From positions 744,001 through 808,000 of the forward strand of contig CAXXCY010000001.1 of NCBI GenBank assembly GCA_963674895.2: a DNA stretch of 64,000 nt, written 5' to 3'. This DNA comes from CAXXOK01 sp963674895. GTDB taxonomy: Bacteria; Bacillota; Clostridia; Christensenellales; Aristaeellaceae. Positions 7,251 through 14,341 of this stretch are shown here, one piece after another. How positions within the stretch are numbered: position 1 is the first letter of the stretch; each line of letters opens with the position of its first letter. The notes beneath the pieces are model-generated. The model did not search any database and was not told the DNA's origin. It saw only the letters and a program-made list of their open reading frames with translations. A program made the translations under genes and the position numbers.

Positions 7251-8183
7251 AAGGAAGCCCAGCGCGAGGTCGTTAAACTCCGCGCTTTGTTCCACGTTGA
7301 TCAGGTGGCCGCTGTCCAGGGTCCGGACGGTCAGGCTGGGGATATGCGCGGCGTACGCCGCCGCTTTTTCGGCGTCGCCGACGAGGCGGTCCCGCGTGCC
7401 CAGCACGAGCAGCACGGGGTTTTTGATGCCGCCCAGAGTTTCCGTATCCAGCGTTTTGGGCGCGTAGTACCGGCCCAGAACGCCTTCGAGGATAATGCTG
7501 AAGTACCGCGTGGATTCCGCGAGCCTGGGCGATTCCCCGAACGCCCATTTCGCCAGGGGCTTGCGGAACAGGGCGTACGGGTAGAACGAGTAAAGGGTCA
7601 GCACGAGGATCACCTTCATCACGCTTTTCGCGACCCCCATCGGCCCGGACAGGATGATTTTATCGACCCGTTCGGGATAGTGAAAGGCGTAGTTCAGGCA
7701 GATGAACCCGCCGTAGGATGCGCCGGCGACGCTGGCGCGCGGTATGCCGAGCGCCTCGGTCACCTCGCGGTAAAGGTCCGCGACCTCCCTGCCGGTCCTG
7801 GGATAGGCTTCCACATCCGTCAGCTCCGACCGGTTGCCTTCCCCGAGCGTATCGATCAAAAACAGATGATAGGCTTTGCCGAGCGCTTCCGCGTTTACCT
7901 TCCAGGATACCGCGCCCACGGACGCCGCGTGGAACAGCAGGAGCGGCGGCCCGCTTTTCCTGCCGCACTCGATCACGGACACCGTCCCGTACCGGGTGGG
8001 AATTTCACGCGTTTCGTACGGGATGGGGAACGACTCAAGCTGGCGGGCGTACTCCGCCATCAGCCTCTCGCGAACGCCCTTTTTGTAGTAGATCGACCCC
8101 GCCCTTGCGTAGCGCTTCGCCTGCACGAACGCCGCCGCGACCAGTATTGCAAGCAGCGCCGCCAGGATCGTCAGGATGACCAT
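7206..8183 (-). CDS. Alpha/beta hydrolase with N-terminal membrane helix
   Basis: 325 residues. Residues 1-18 form one hydrophobic helix (MVILTILAALLAILVAAAF), so the enzyme is likely anchored with the catalytic domain on one face of the membrane. The nucleophile elbow is GASYGG near residue 152. The acid is probably in GTRDRLVGD and the catalytic His in SGHLINVEQ, near 300, in the usual order Ser-Asp-His. The substrate cannot be read from the sequence. It is the last gene of a three-gene operon with a flavodoxin and a small membrane protein, downstream of TetR-type operators. The stop codon lies in a hairpin (7206-7224) that may end transcription. Confidence 0.85.
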   Translation of the reverse strand: MVILTILAALLAILVAAAFVQAKRYARAGSIYYKKGVRERLMAEYARQLESFPIPYETREIPTRYGTVSVIECGRKSGPPLLLFHAASVGAVSWKVNAEALGKAYHLFLIDTLGEGNRSELTDVEAYPRTGREVADLYREVTEALGIPRASVAGASYGGFICLNYAFHYPERVDKIILSGPMGVAKSVMKVILVLTLYSFYPYALFRKPLAKWAFGESPRLAESTRYFSIILEGVLGRYYAPKTLDTETLGGIKNPVLLVLGTRDRLVGDAEKAAAYAAHIPSLTVRTLDSGHLINVEQSAEFNDLALGFLGDCLPPNPGQEQCS

Positions 8184-8195
8184 AACCCCGTCCTC

Positions 8196-8609
8196 CTACG
8201 AAAGCCGGATGACGCGGACCGTCGAGATGATGATCTTGACCGCGATCAGTGACGCGATCACATAGTAGCTGGCGTTCTTGGAGAACAGCCCGAAGACCGG
8301 CTTGTCGGAGAAGATCGCCAGCCCGCTGATGACGAGCAGCAGGACGCCGATGGCCGCCATGCCGATCACCTGCCAGTCGATTTTTCCGCTGGTGAACATA
8401 TTCGACATGAAGTGCGCGAGCGTGCCGAACGCGCACAGCAGGAACCCGGAGATCACCAGCGCGACCAGCGGATTTTTGATGTCCTTGAGCAGCGGGACGT
8501 TCAGGTGGAACGCTTTGGTGAGCGTCAGCAGGACCGCGAATGCGAACACAGCGACCAGACCCGGGAAAAACGTGTAGTACTTCATTTTCATACTTCCTTT
8601 CCTTTTCAT
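8196..8609 (-). CDS. Small four-helix membrane protein, function unknown
   Basis: 137 residues with four predicted transmembrane helices: about 14-30 (FFPGLVAVFAFAVLLTL), 45-68, 77-97 and 112-132. I do not recognise a family. ATG 8609 overlaps the stop of the flavodoxin gene (ATGA), so translation is probably coupled, and the hydrolase gene follows after 12 bp. Position and coupling suggest it works with the flavodoxin or hydrolase, for example as a membrane partner; that is inference. Confidence 0.7.
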   Translation of the reverse strand: MKRKGSMKMKYYTFFPGLVAVFAFAVLLTLTKAFHLNVPLLKDIKNPLVALVISGFLLCAFGTLAHFMSNMFTSGKIDWQVIGMAAIGVLLLVISGLAIFSDKPVFGLFSKNASYYVIASLIAVKIIISTVRVIRLS

Positions 8610-9109
8610 GCCGCCTGCAGGTCTTTGATGAGCGGCTGTGTGTATTGCCTGTCCACATTGTCCACGTACTGTTTCATCTCCGCCTTTTTCTCCTTGTCCT
8701 TTTCGATGAACGTCGTGGCGATGAACATCATGAACTTGTGGAACCCGGACATCTTTTTGGTTTCCCGCCGGCCCCCGAACTGGTAGGTACGGCAGTGGTT
8801 GAGAAGCGCTTCATCCATGCTTCCGGTGAAGACGCCGGCAAGCTCCTTGTCGCCGGGCTTGGCGCCGGACACCGAATAGACGTAAAGCTTCTTTTGCATC
8901 AGGAGCTCCTTGTTCTCCATCAGCCATTTGGCGAGGAACAGTTTGTGCGCGAGGACCCACGAGCCGATCACCACGGCGTCCGCGCTCCGGATGTCCGAGT
9001 CCCGCACGTCCTTGTAGCTGACCGGGGCAAAGCCCGTCTCTTCGCCGATCCAATCGGCGTACGTTTTCGTGCTCCCGTAGCACGATGCGTAGATCACGAT
9101 TCCCTTCAT
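8606..9109 (-). CDS. Flavodoxin-domain protein (HemG-like)
   Basis: 167 residues. The N-terminus MKGIVIYASCYGSTKTYA is a flavodoxin phosphate-binding loop (x-S-x-x-G-S-T) of the flavodoxin_5 / HemG type, and ADAVVIGSWVLAHKL near 49 and VYSVSGAKPG near 78 fit the later FMN loops. Such proteins carry FMN and shuttle electrons, or act as quinone-linked oxidases; no specific reaction can be claimed. The start is ATG 9109, preceded by AGGAGG. An upstream GTG-like extension would put the start close to the operator. It is the first gene of the operon that reads on to 7206. The operator at 9125-9140 sits 16 bases before the start, consistent with TetR repression. Confidence 0.8.
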   Translation of the reverse strand: MKGIVIYASCYGSTKTYADWIGEETGFAPVSYKDVRDSDIRSADAVVIGSWVLAHKLFLAKWLMENKELLMQKKLYVYSVSGAKPGDKELAGVFTGSMDEALLNHCRTYQFGGRRETKKMSGFHKFMMFIATTFIEKDKEKKAEMKQYVDNVDRQYTQPLIKDLQAA

Positions 9110-9124
9110 GCGTTGGCACCTCCT

Positions 9125-9140
9125 AAACAAACGATTGTTT
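9125..9140. promoter_or_regulatory. TetR-type operator in front of the flavodoxin operon
   Basis: Inverted repeat AAACAA-ACGA-TTGTTT. Read on the minus strand it contains AACAATCGTTTG, which matches AACAATCGTTAG of the site at 9832-9851 at 11 of 12 bases. The two sites bracket the tetR gene. Confidence 0.65.
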
Positions 9141-9156
9141 TTTATGGGACAAATGA

Positions 9157-9780
9157 TTATGCATCATAATCAATCTTCATGATTCCCTTCCAGAAGAAGG
9201 CGACGTGTTCCCTGATCTTGTCCAGCACCGGGGCTACGTCCCCGCCCAGGGATACGGTCATCTCGTATTCCTGCAGCATGCAGAAGATCGGGTACTGGTA
9301 GGCTCTGGCCAGCGTCATGGCGCCGGCCGGCAGCGGCTTTCCCTGCGCTTCGATATGCCGGAGCAGATCGCAGGTCACCCGTACGGGCTCCTCCATGTAG
9401 TACTTCGTCACGATCCGCCGGGCCTTTTCCGACCGGTACTGCTCGTTCATCAGGATCAGGATGATGTTCAGGCCGGATGTTTCGCGTATGTTCTCCATCA
9501 TGTTGACCCGGACGGCCCAGGCGGGCTTCCAGCCTTCGCGGCTGTACGAATCGATCAGGTCCCGGCTGCTGGGCACGGCCCGCTCCAGCTCCCGTTCGTG
9601 CCGGTCGAGGATCTCGTCCATGATTTCTTCCTTGGACACAAAGTGGTTGTAGATGGACCCTTCGGTAATACCGACCGCGCGGGCGATCGCGCGCACGGAT
9701 ACGCCGTTGTATCCGTTGTGCGCGAACAGCGCGCTGGCCGACGTCAGGATTTTCTCTTTTGTGTTCGCTTCCGTCGTCAT
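9157..9780 (-). CDS. TetR family transcriptional repressor
   Basis: 207 residues. The N-terminal helix-turn-helix is typical: ILTSASALFAHNGYNGVSVR, then AIARAVGITEGSIYNHFVSK. The C-terminal ligand domain is variable and gives no ligand. Start ATG 9780 is chosen because AAGGAAG lies eight bases upstream; ATG 9810 has no good ribosome site. The protein lies directly upstream of the flavodoxin operon on the same strand, and a shared palindromic motif occurs on both sides of it (9125-9140 and 9832-9851). It therefore probably represses itself and the flavodoxin / membrane protein / hydrolase genes. Confidence 0.9.
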   Translation of the reverse strand: MTTEANTKEKILTSASALFAHNGYNGVSVRAIARAVGITEGSIYNHFVSKEEIMDEILDRHERELERAVPSSRDLIDSYSREGWKPAWAVRVNMMENIRETSGLNIILILMNEQYRSEKARRIVTKYYMEEPVRVTCDLLRHIEAQGKPLPAGAMTLARAYQYPIFCMLQEYEMTVSLGGDVAPVLDKIREHVAFFWKGIMKIDYDA

Positions 9781-9831
9781 ACTTGCCGCTTCCTTTGCAG
9801 TCCGTTTCATTTTGTTTCCACAGGCATCCTA

Positions 9832-9851
9832 ACAAACAATCGTTAGTTTGT
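9832..9851. promoter_or_regulatory. TetR-type operator upstream of tetR
   Basis: Arms ACAAAC (9832-9837) and GTTTGT (9846-9851) around an 8-base centre that contains the ATCGTT core shared with the site at 9125-9140. It lies 52 bases upstream of the chosen tetR start. Autoregulation is inferred. Confidence 0.65.
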
Positions 9852-9953
9852 CAACAGGAAATTTAAAAAATCTTCGAATTTTTTCGGATGATGATGAATT
9901 GATAGGGCGAAGCCCCGATAAAGCACATGGATACAGCGTACCATCCTGCGGGG

Positions 9954-10565
9954 TTACCGCCTGTTCCGGTACGCCTCGCGGATGACGGGATTGCGCTGGA
10001 AAAACTGTTCGCGGACCGCATCGGGCACACGGTTGAGCGGGCAGGCGAAATTGAAGCACCGTACGCAATAGAACCGCCGCAACAGGAACGCGTCCAGCAG
10101 CACGAAGGCGAGGTATGCCGCCAGAAGCCAAAAGCTTTCCGAAAGCGCCGCGAAGGGAACCGGATAGATAAACACCGCGGCCATCCCGCCCAGAAACACG
10201 GCCTTCTCTCCGGCGGACATCGGCCCGGGCCGGTATTTCCAAAGCTTCGGGCTGCCGTAGTTCGCCCAGCACTTGAGGGTTTTCGGCTCCGGTTCGGCGT
10301 AATGCGGGCAGTGGGAGCACATCACGCGGATCTCGACCAGTCCGAAATACAGCCCAAAGCATAAAAACCAGCCTATGACGGCGTAGATCGATACCCGCGC
10401 CAGAGAGAGCACGCCGGCGGTCAGGACGGGGAGGAAAAAGAGGATGAAGGGAAGCAACTGGCGGGCGCTGAAATGGCAGGCGAGTTTTCCGCGCAGCCCG
10501 CAGCCTTCGCAATCCGTTCTGTCGCAGGTGTGGATGGGGCGGTCCGGGTCTAGAAACGCGGGCAT
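9954..10565 (-). CDS. Cys-rich polytopic membrane protein, function unknown
   Basis: 203 residues. An N-terminal motif CDRTDCEGCGLRGKLACHF (about 14-32) has four closely spaced Cys plus one further, then four hydrophobic helices (about 37-57, 62-80, 125-142, 146-166). Between helices 2 and 3 lies a second Cys cluster, MCSHCPHY, and a third, FYCVRCFNFACPLNRVP, follows helix 4. The Cys pattern suggests metal or iron-sulfur binding at a membrane, and the last cluster recalls proteins that move electrons across membranes, but I cannot name the family. ATG 10565 has AAAGGGG nine bases upstream; ATG 10574 is too close to it. It stands alone between two regulator genes. Confidence 0.7.
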   Translation of the reverse strand: MPAFLDPDRPIHTCDRTDCEGCGLRGKLACHFSARQLLPFILFFLPVLTAGVLSLARVSIYAVIGWFLCFGLYFGLVEIRVMCSHCPHYAEPEPKTLKCWANYGSPKLWKYRPGPMSAGEKAVFLGGMAAVFIYPVPFAALSESFWLLAAYLAFVLLDAFLLRRFYCVRCFNFACPLNRVPDAVREQFFQRNPVIREAYRNRR

Positions 10566-10583
10566 GGCAGGCATCCCCTTTCA

Positions 10584-10725
10584 AATGGGGAATGTAGAAT
10601 GAGGAATGGTTGCTGGTTCTTTTCCGTAGTATGCAGTTTACCGATACTGAAACAGGGAAAAGAAATCAAGCGGTTGCGGAGCAACCGCACCGCAATTCCT
10701 CATTCTTAATCCCTCATTCCTCATT
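10584..10725. repeat. Palindromic repeat family B, copy 1
   Basis: The element is bounded by degenerate direct/inverted ends: AATGGGGAATGTAGAATGAGG at the left and CTCATTCTTAATCCCTCATT at the right. It contains a perfect internal hairpin GCGGTTGCGGAGCAACCGC (10669-10687). Compared with copies 3-5 it lies in inverted orientation. There is no coding capacity. Confidence 0.75.
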
Positions 10726-10728
10726 AAG

Positions 10729-10760
10729 AAAAAAGGAACGAGCGGCGCTCATTCCTTTTT
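10729..10760. terminator. Bidirectional rho-independent terminator
   Basis: Stem AAAAAAGGAACGAGC / GCTCATTCCTTTTT with one mismatch and a GGC loop, and A/T tracts at both sides. It overlaps the stop codon of the AraC-type gene (10749-10751) and can stop transcription arriving from either direction. Confidence 0.75.
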
Positions 10761-11645
10761 ATTGTCGTTGTTCCACCCGACGTGCTTGAGGTACGCCGTC
10801 GGCGCCATGCCGACCACCTGCTTGAACTGCTTGGAGAAGTGGTAGGGGTCGTGCATGCCGATCTCGATTCCGGTCTGGCGCACGTTGAGCCCGCTGCGCA
10901 GGAGAAGCTTGGCGCGCTCCATCTTTAGAAACTGTAGGTACGAAAGCGGCGGCAGCCCCAGCTCCGCAGAAAACCGCTTGCGGAATGTCTCAATCGGCAT
11001 ACGGCTGATGGCCGCCATATCGGCCAGGGAGAAGCTCTCCTTATATTCGCTGCGCCTGAGCGCGTCCACCACGCGCGCGATTTCGTGGCTCAGCGTCGCG
11101 CTCATCGCCACGCTCTGGCCGCTGTGGGCCGCCAGCAGCCCCCATAACAGCTGGCCGAGCTGGAAGCTTGCGTCGCCCGTGCCGGCGTGGCGCACCAGCA
11201 CCTGCACAATCTGCTGGGCCAGGATCACCTGCGAGGGCAGGAAGCCCTGTTTGGCGGGCGCGGAGGTCAGCGAGTTCATCTCCGCCAGGAATTCCGTCGC
11301 CAGGGGGCCGTCCAGCGTGAGCCACAGCACCCGCGCGTCCCTGGCGTGGGTCAGCCTGCAGGTGCACACCCGCAGGGGAAGCACCGCGCATTCGCCCTTG
11401 CGCAGGTCGAACTTGGAGTCCTTGCACTCCAGCGTAACCCGGCCCGTTTCCACGATCAGCCACGTCCAATAGGTTTCCTTTTCCAGCGTGTATTCGGGCT
11501 GCTCAAGCATTGCGCTGCCCGCAGAATGAATCCACACCCCGCTGTCTTCGATCAGCTGGACCGGCGTATGGATGCCCTGCACAAAAATACCCGCATCCTC
11601 TTGATTTGCGCAGGGCGGGTGGGGGGTGAAGGTGATGACGCTCAT
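10749..11645 (-). CDS. AraC family transcriptional regulator
   Basis: 298 residues. The N-terminal half looks like a cupin-type sensor (about 20-110, with FDLRKGECAVLPLRV). The C-terminal third is an AraC DNA-binding domain with two helix-turn-helix units: FSLADMAAISRMPIETFRKRF and LNVRQTGIEIGMHDPYHFSK (AraC signature HDPYHFSKQFK). Such regulators usually respond to a sugar or other small molecule; no target operon is obvious next to it. ATG 11645 is favoured over ATG 11651 because of its spacing from GAGGA. A perfect consensus promoter lies about 50 bases upstream, and the 3' end sits in a strong terminator, so the gene is monocistronic. Confidence 0.9.
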   Translation of the reverse strand: MSVITFTPHPPCANQEDAGIFVQGIHTPVQLIEDSGVWIHSAGSAMLEQPEYTLEKETYWTWLIVETGRVTLECKDSKFDLRKGECAVLPLRVCTCRLTHARDARVLWLTLDGPLATEFLAEMNSLTSAPAKQGFLPSQVILAQQIVQVLVRHAGTGDASFQLGQLLWGLLAAHSGQSVAMSATLSHEIARVVDALRRSEYKESFSLADMAAISRMPIETFRKRFSAELGLPPLSYLQFLKMERAKLLLRSGLNVRQTGIEIGMHDPYHFSKQFKQVVGMAPTAYLKHVGWNNDNKKE

Positions 11646-11697
11646 ATGCATTCCTCATGTCAATATTGTCTGAAATACGTCCCAATCAGACTAAAAC

Positions 11698-11726
11698 ATT
11701 ATACCGATTACAACCGCGCATGTCAA
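11698..11726 (-). promoter_or_regulatory. Consensus sigma-A promoter of the AraC-type gene
   Basis: On the minus strand TTGACA (11726-11721), 17 bases, TATAAT (11703-11698): both hexamers match the consensus exactly. Confidence 0.8.
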
Positions 11727-12033
11727 ACGTATTGGCGCAAAAAACGGAGATAGACGATAGAAAAATATGGATAATTTTCTAAATAGATGTAAAAACGCGC
11801 ACTTAAAAACGGGGACCGCCCTTTTCTGTTGCTTGCGCAGCCGTTCTCCTGTATGGCTTTCGTAGAAACGGCCGCGGATGCGCGGCCGCTGTCGGGCATA
11901 CTTGCCGGCCGCGTGAAATGGAATGGCTACGGCGGACATCCATCCGCCGCTTTGGATTCCAATTCCCTGTTTCCCATGATGAATTTCTGCGTGGCGGCAC
12001 GAAAAGCGCGGGACGCGTATATGCGCCGCAGCC
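11727..12033. other. Intergenic stretch without a recognised gene
   Basis: I see no gene. A GC-rich hairpin GGCCGCGGATGCGCGGCC lies at 11871-11888. Open frames here are short and have no ribosome site. Confidence 0.5.
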
Positions 12034-12063
12034 TTTACATCGCTTATACTTCCGTTGTATAAT
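12034..12063 (+). promoter_or_regulatory. Promoter of pyrH
   Basis: TTTACA (12034-12039) and TATAAT (12058-12063) with an 18-base spacer, 36 bases before the pyrH start. Confidence 0.6.
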
Positions 12064-12098
12064 TAAGGTTAGCTATGTTCATGGCGGGAGGTGCTCCA

Positions 12099-12812
12099 AT
12101 GGCGGAAAACAGGCGGATTATGATCAAGTTAAGCGGCGAAGCGCTTGGCGTGAACGGGCAGCTGTTTGACTATCAGGCATTCCAGCGCGCCGCGAAAGCG
12201 CTGGCGGCTCTGCAGGAGCAAGGGTTTGAGCTCGCGGTCGTGATCGGCGGCGGCAACGTGTGGCGCGGCAGGCGCGGCCCGGCTACGGCCATGGGCGCGG
12301 TGGCGGCCGACCAGATGGGCATGCTCGCCACGCTGCAAAACGCCATCATGATGCATGACGCGCTCACCTCGCTTGGAGTCAAAGCCGCCGTGATGAGCGC
12401 GGTGGACATCCACCGCTTTGCCGAACCGTTCCAGGCCGCGAAAGCGAAGCGGATGCTCAAGGAGGGCACTGTCCTGCAGCTGGGCGGCGGTACGGGCAAC
12501 CCCTTCTTTTCCACGGATACGGCCGTCGCGCTGCGCGCGCTGGAGCTTGATTGCGGGCAGATTCTGATGGCGAAGAATGTGGACGGCGTCTACGACAGGG
12601 ACCCCACGGAGCATCCCGGCGCGTCCGTCATTGCCTCGATCAGCTACGGGGACTGCCTGGCGAGGCAGCTTCGCGCCATCGACCTGAGCGCGCTGATCCT
12701 GCTCAAGGACAACGGTTTCCCCCGCGTGCGCGTGTTCAAGCTGGACCCGGAATGCGTAAACCTGCAAAAGGTGCTCGCCGGCGATCCGATGGGGACGACG
12801 ATGACCCCGTAG
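12099..12812 (+). CDS. pyrH: UMP kinase
   Basis: 237 residues, normal length. It has the amino-acid-kinase fold of bacterial UMP kinases: IMIKLSGEALG at the N-terminus, VIGGGNVWRGR near 50, ATLQNAIMMHDAL near 73, GTGNPFFSTDTA near 133 and AKNVDGVYDRDP near 162. It phosphorylates UMP to UDP using ATP in pyrimidine biosynthesis. The chosen ATG 12099 has GGGAGGTG six bases upstream; an in-frame ATG at 12075 has no such site. It is usually followed by frr, but here a MATE exporter follows after 110 bp, so it appears to be transcribed from its own promoter. Confidence 0.96.
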   Translation: MAENRRIMIKLSGEALGVNGQLFDYQAFQRAAKALAALQEQGFELAVVIGGGNVWRGRRGPATAMGAVAADQMGMLATLQNAIMMHDALTSLGVKAAVMSAVDIHRFAEPFQAAKAKRMLKEGTVLQLGGGTGNPFFSTDTAVALRALELDCGQILMAKNVDGVYDRDPTEHPGASVIASISYGDCLARQLRAIDLSALILLKDNGFPRVRVFKLDPECVNLQKVLAGDPMGTTMTP

Positions 12813-12922
12813 TTTTCCGGGAAAACGCGGCACAAATCCCCCGCACGACTTCCTTGTATCGATTGACCTTCATTCCCCGGGGCGCGGCTGATAAAACCGC
12901 GCAGCCGCAAGAAAGGCAGACC

Positions 12923-14341
12923 ATGACGTTTATTTCCGCGAAACTGAAACGCTATTTCGCGCCCATGGATATGACCGAGGGAAACTCCCTGCGGCAGATT
13001 ATCCGGTTTTCCATCCCCCTTCTGATCGGCAACTTCGCCCAGCAGATGTACTCTACGGTGGACGCCATCGTGGTGGGCAACTACATCGGCGACAACGCGC
13101 TGGGCGCGGTGGGGCTTTCCTTCCCCGTCATTATGCTGATCTTTGCGCTGTTCATCGGGGTATCCACGGGCGCGGGCATTACCGTGTCCCAGTATTTCGG
13201 CGCGCGGGACCGCCTGATGCTCAACAAGGCCGTGGGCACGATCATCCTGCTCGCGTTCTGGGCCGGTCTTTTTTGCACGGTGCTGGGCGTGTTCGTTTCC
13301 AAACCGCTGCTTGTGCTGCTGGGCACGCCGCCGGATATGCTTCCCATGGCGGCGATGTACCAGACCATCTACTTCGCCGGGGTTATCTCGCTGATATATT
13401 TCAACATTCTCAGCGGCGTGCTGCGCGGGATGGGCGACAGCGTATCCCCGCTTTTATACCTGCTGATCGCTTCGGGCCTGAACATCGTGTTGGATATCCT
13501 GTTCGTCACCCGGTTCCATATGACCACCGACGGCGTTGCGCTGGCGACCGTGATCTCGCAGACGCTGGCCGCGGCGCTTACCTTCCGGAGGCTGAAGCGG
13601 ATGCGCGAGGTGGTGGACGTCGGACGTTCCACCATCAAGCTGGATATGGGGATTGCCAAAAAGATACTCAAGCTGGGGCTGCCGCTTGGTGCGATGCAGA
13701 TGGTGTTCTCCGTGCAGATGATCCTCGTACAGGCGCTGATGAACTCCATGGGGCCGCTGGTGGTGACCACGTCCACCGCCGTGATGCGCGTGGACGGGTT
13801 CATCATGATGCCCAACTTCACCTTTGCCGCCACCGCGACCACCTTCACCGCGCAGAACTTCGGCGCGAAGCGGATCGACCGCATCCACCGCGGGCACAGG
13901 GATACGCTGATGATCGCGCTGACATGCTCCATCATCCTGATGGTATGCATTCTGCTGTTCGGCGGGTCGCTAATCGGGATCTTTACGTCCACAACGGACG
14001 TCGTGAATCTCGGCGCCAGGATGCTGCGAATCCTGGCCGCGGGGTATGTCGCCTTTGCGGTGCTGCAGACGTTCGTCGGTGTGATGAACGGGATGAGCCA
14101 GACCACCATCCCGATGATCATGTCCATCATCACGGTGCTCTGCATCCGTCTGCCGGGGGCCTATCTGCTGGCGTACCTGACCCGTTCGCCCGTATGGCCC
14201 AACGGCAATCCTGATTCTCTTTATTTCAGCACGCTGGCGGCCTGGGTGTTCAACATGGCCATTACAGCCGTCATCTTCAAATGGGGCAAATGGCGCAAGC
14301 GCGCTGAAAGCAAACTGCTGTCCGAGGGGGTACAATCATGA
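12923..14341 (+). CDS. MATE family efflux transporter
   Basis: 472 residues with about twelve hydrophobic helices in two related halves, as in MatE proteins. The N-terminal sequence IRFSIPLLIGNFAQQMYSTV and the segment following it, with VDAIVVGNYIG, are characteristic of the DinF/NorM-like branch common in Clostridia. It exports drugs or metabolites in exchange for Na+ or H+ across the cytoplasmic membrane; the substrate is unknown. The ribosome site is GAAAGG eight bases before ATG 12923. The stop overlaps the argS start (ATGA), so the two genes are translationally coupled. Confidence 0.92.
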   Translation: MTFISAKLKRYFAPMDMTEGNSLRQIIRFSIPLLIGNFAQQMYSTVDAIVVGNYIGDNALGAVGLSFPVIMLIFALFIGVSTGAGITVSQYFGARDRLMLNKAVGTIILLAFWAGLFCTVLGVFVSKPLLVLLGTPPDMLPMAAMYQTIYFAGVISLIYFNILSGVLRGMGDSVSPLLYLLIASGLNIVLDILFVTRFHMTTDGVALATVISQTLAAALTFRRLKRMREVVDVGRSTIKLDMGIAKKILKLGLPLGAMQMVFSVQMILVQALMNSMGPLVVTTSTAVMRVDGFIMMPNFTFAATATTFTAQNFGAKRIDRIHRGHRDTLMIALTCSIILMVCILLFGGSLIGIFTSTTDVVNLGARMLRILAAGYVAFAVLQTFVGVMNGMSQTTIPMIMSIITVLCIRLPGAYLLAYLTRSPVWPNGNPDSLYFSTLAAWVFNMAITAVIFKWGKWRKRAESKLLSEGVQS

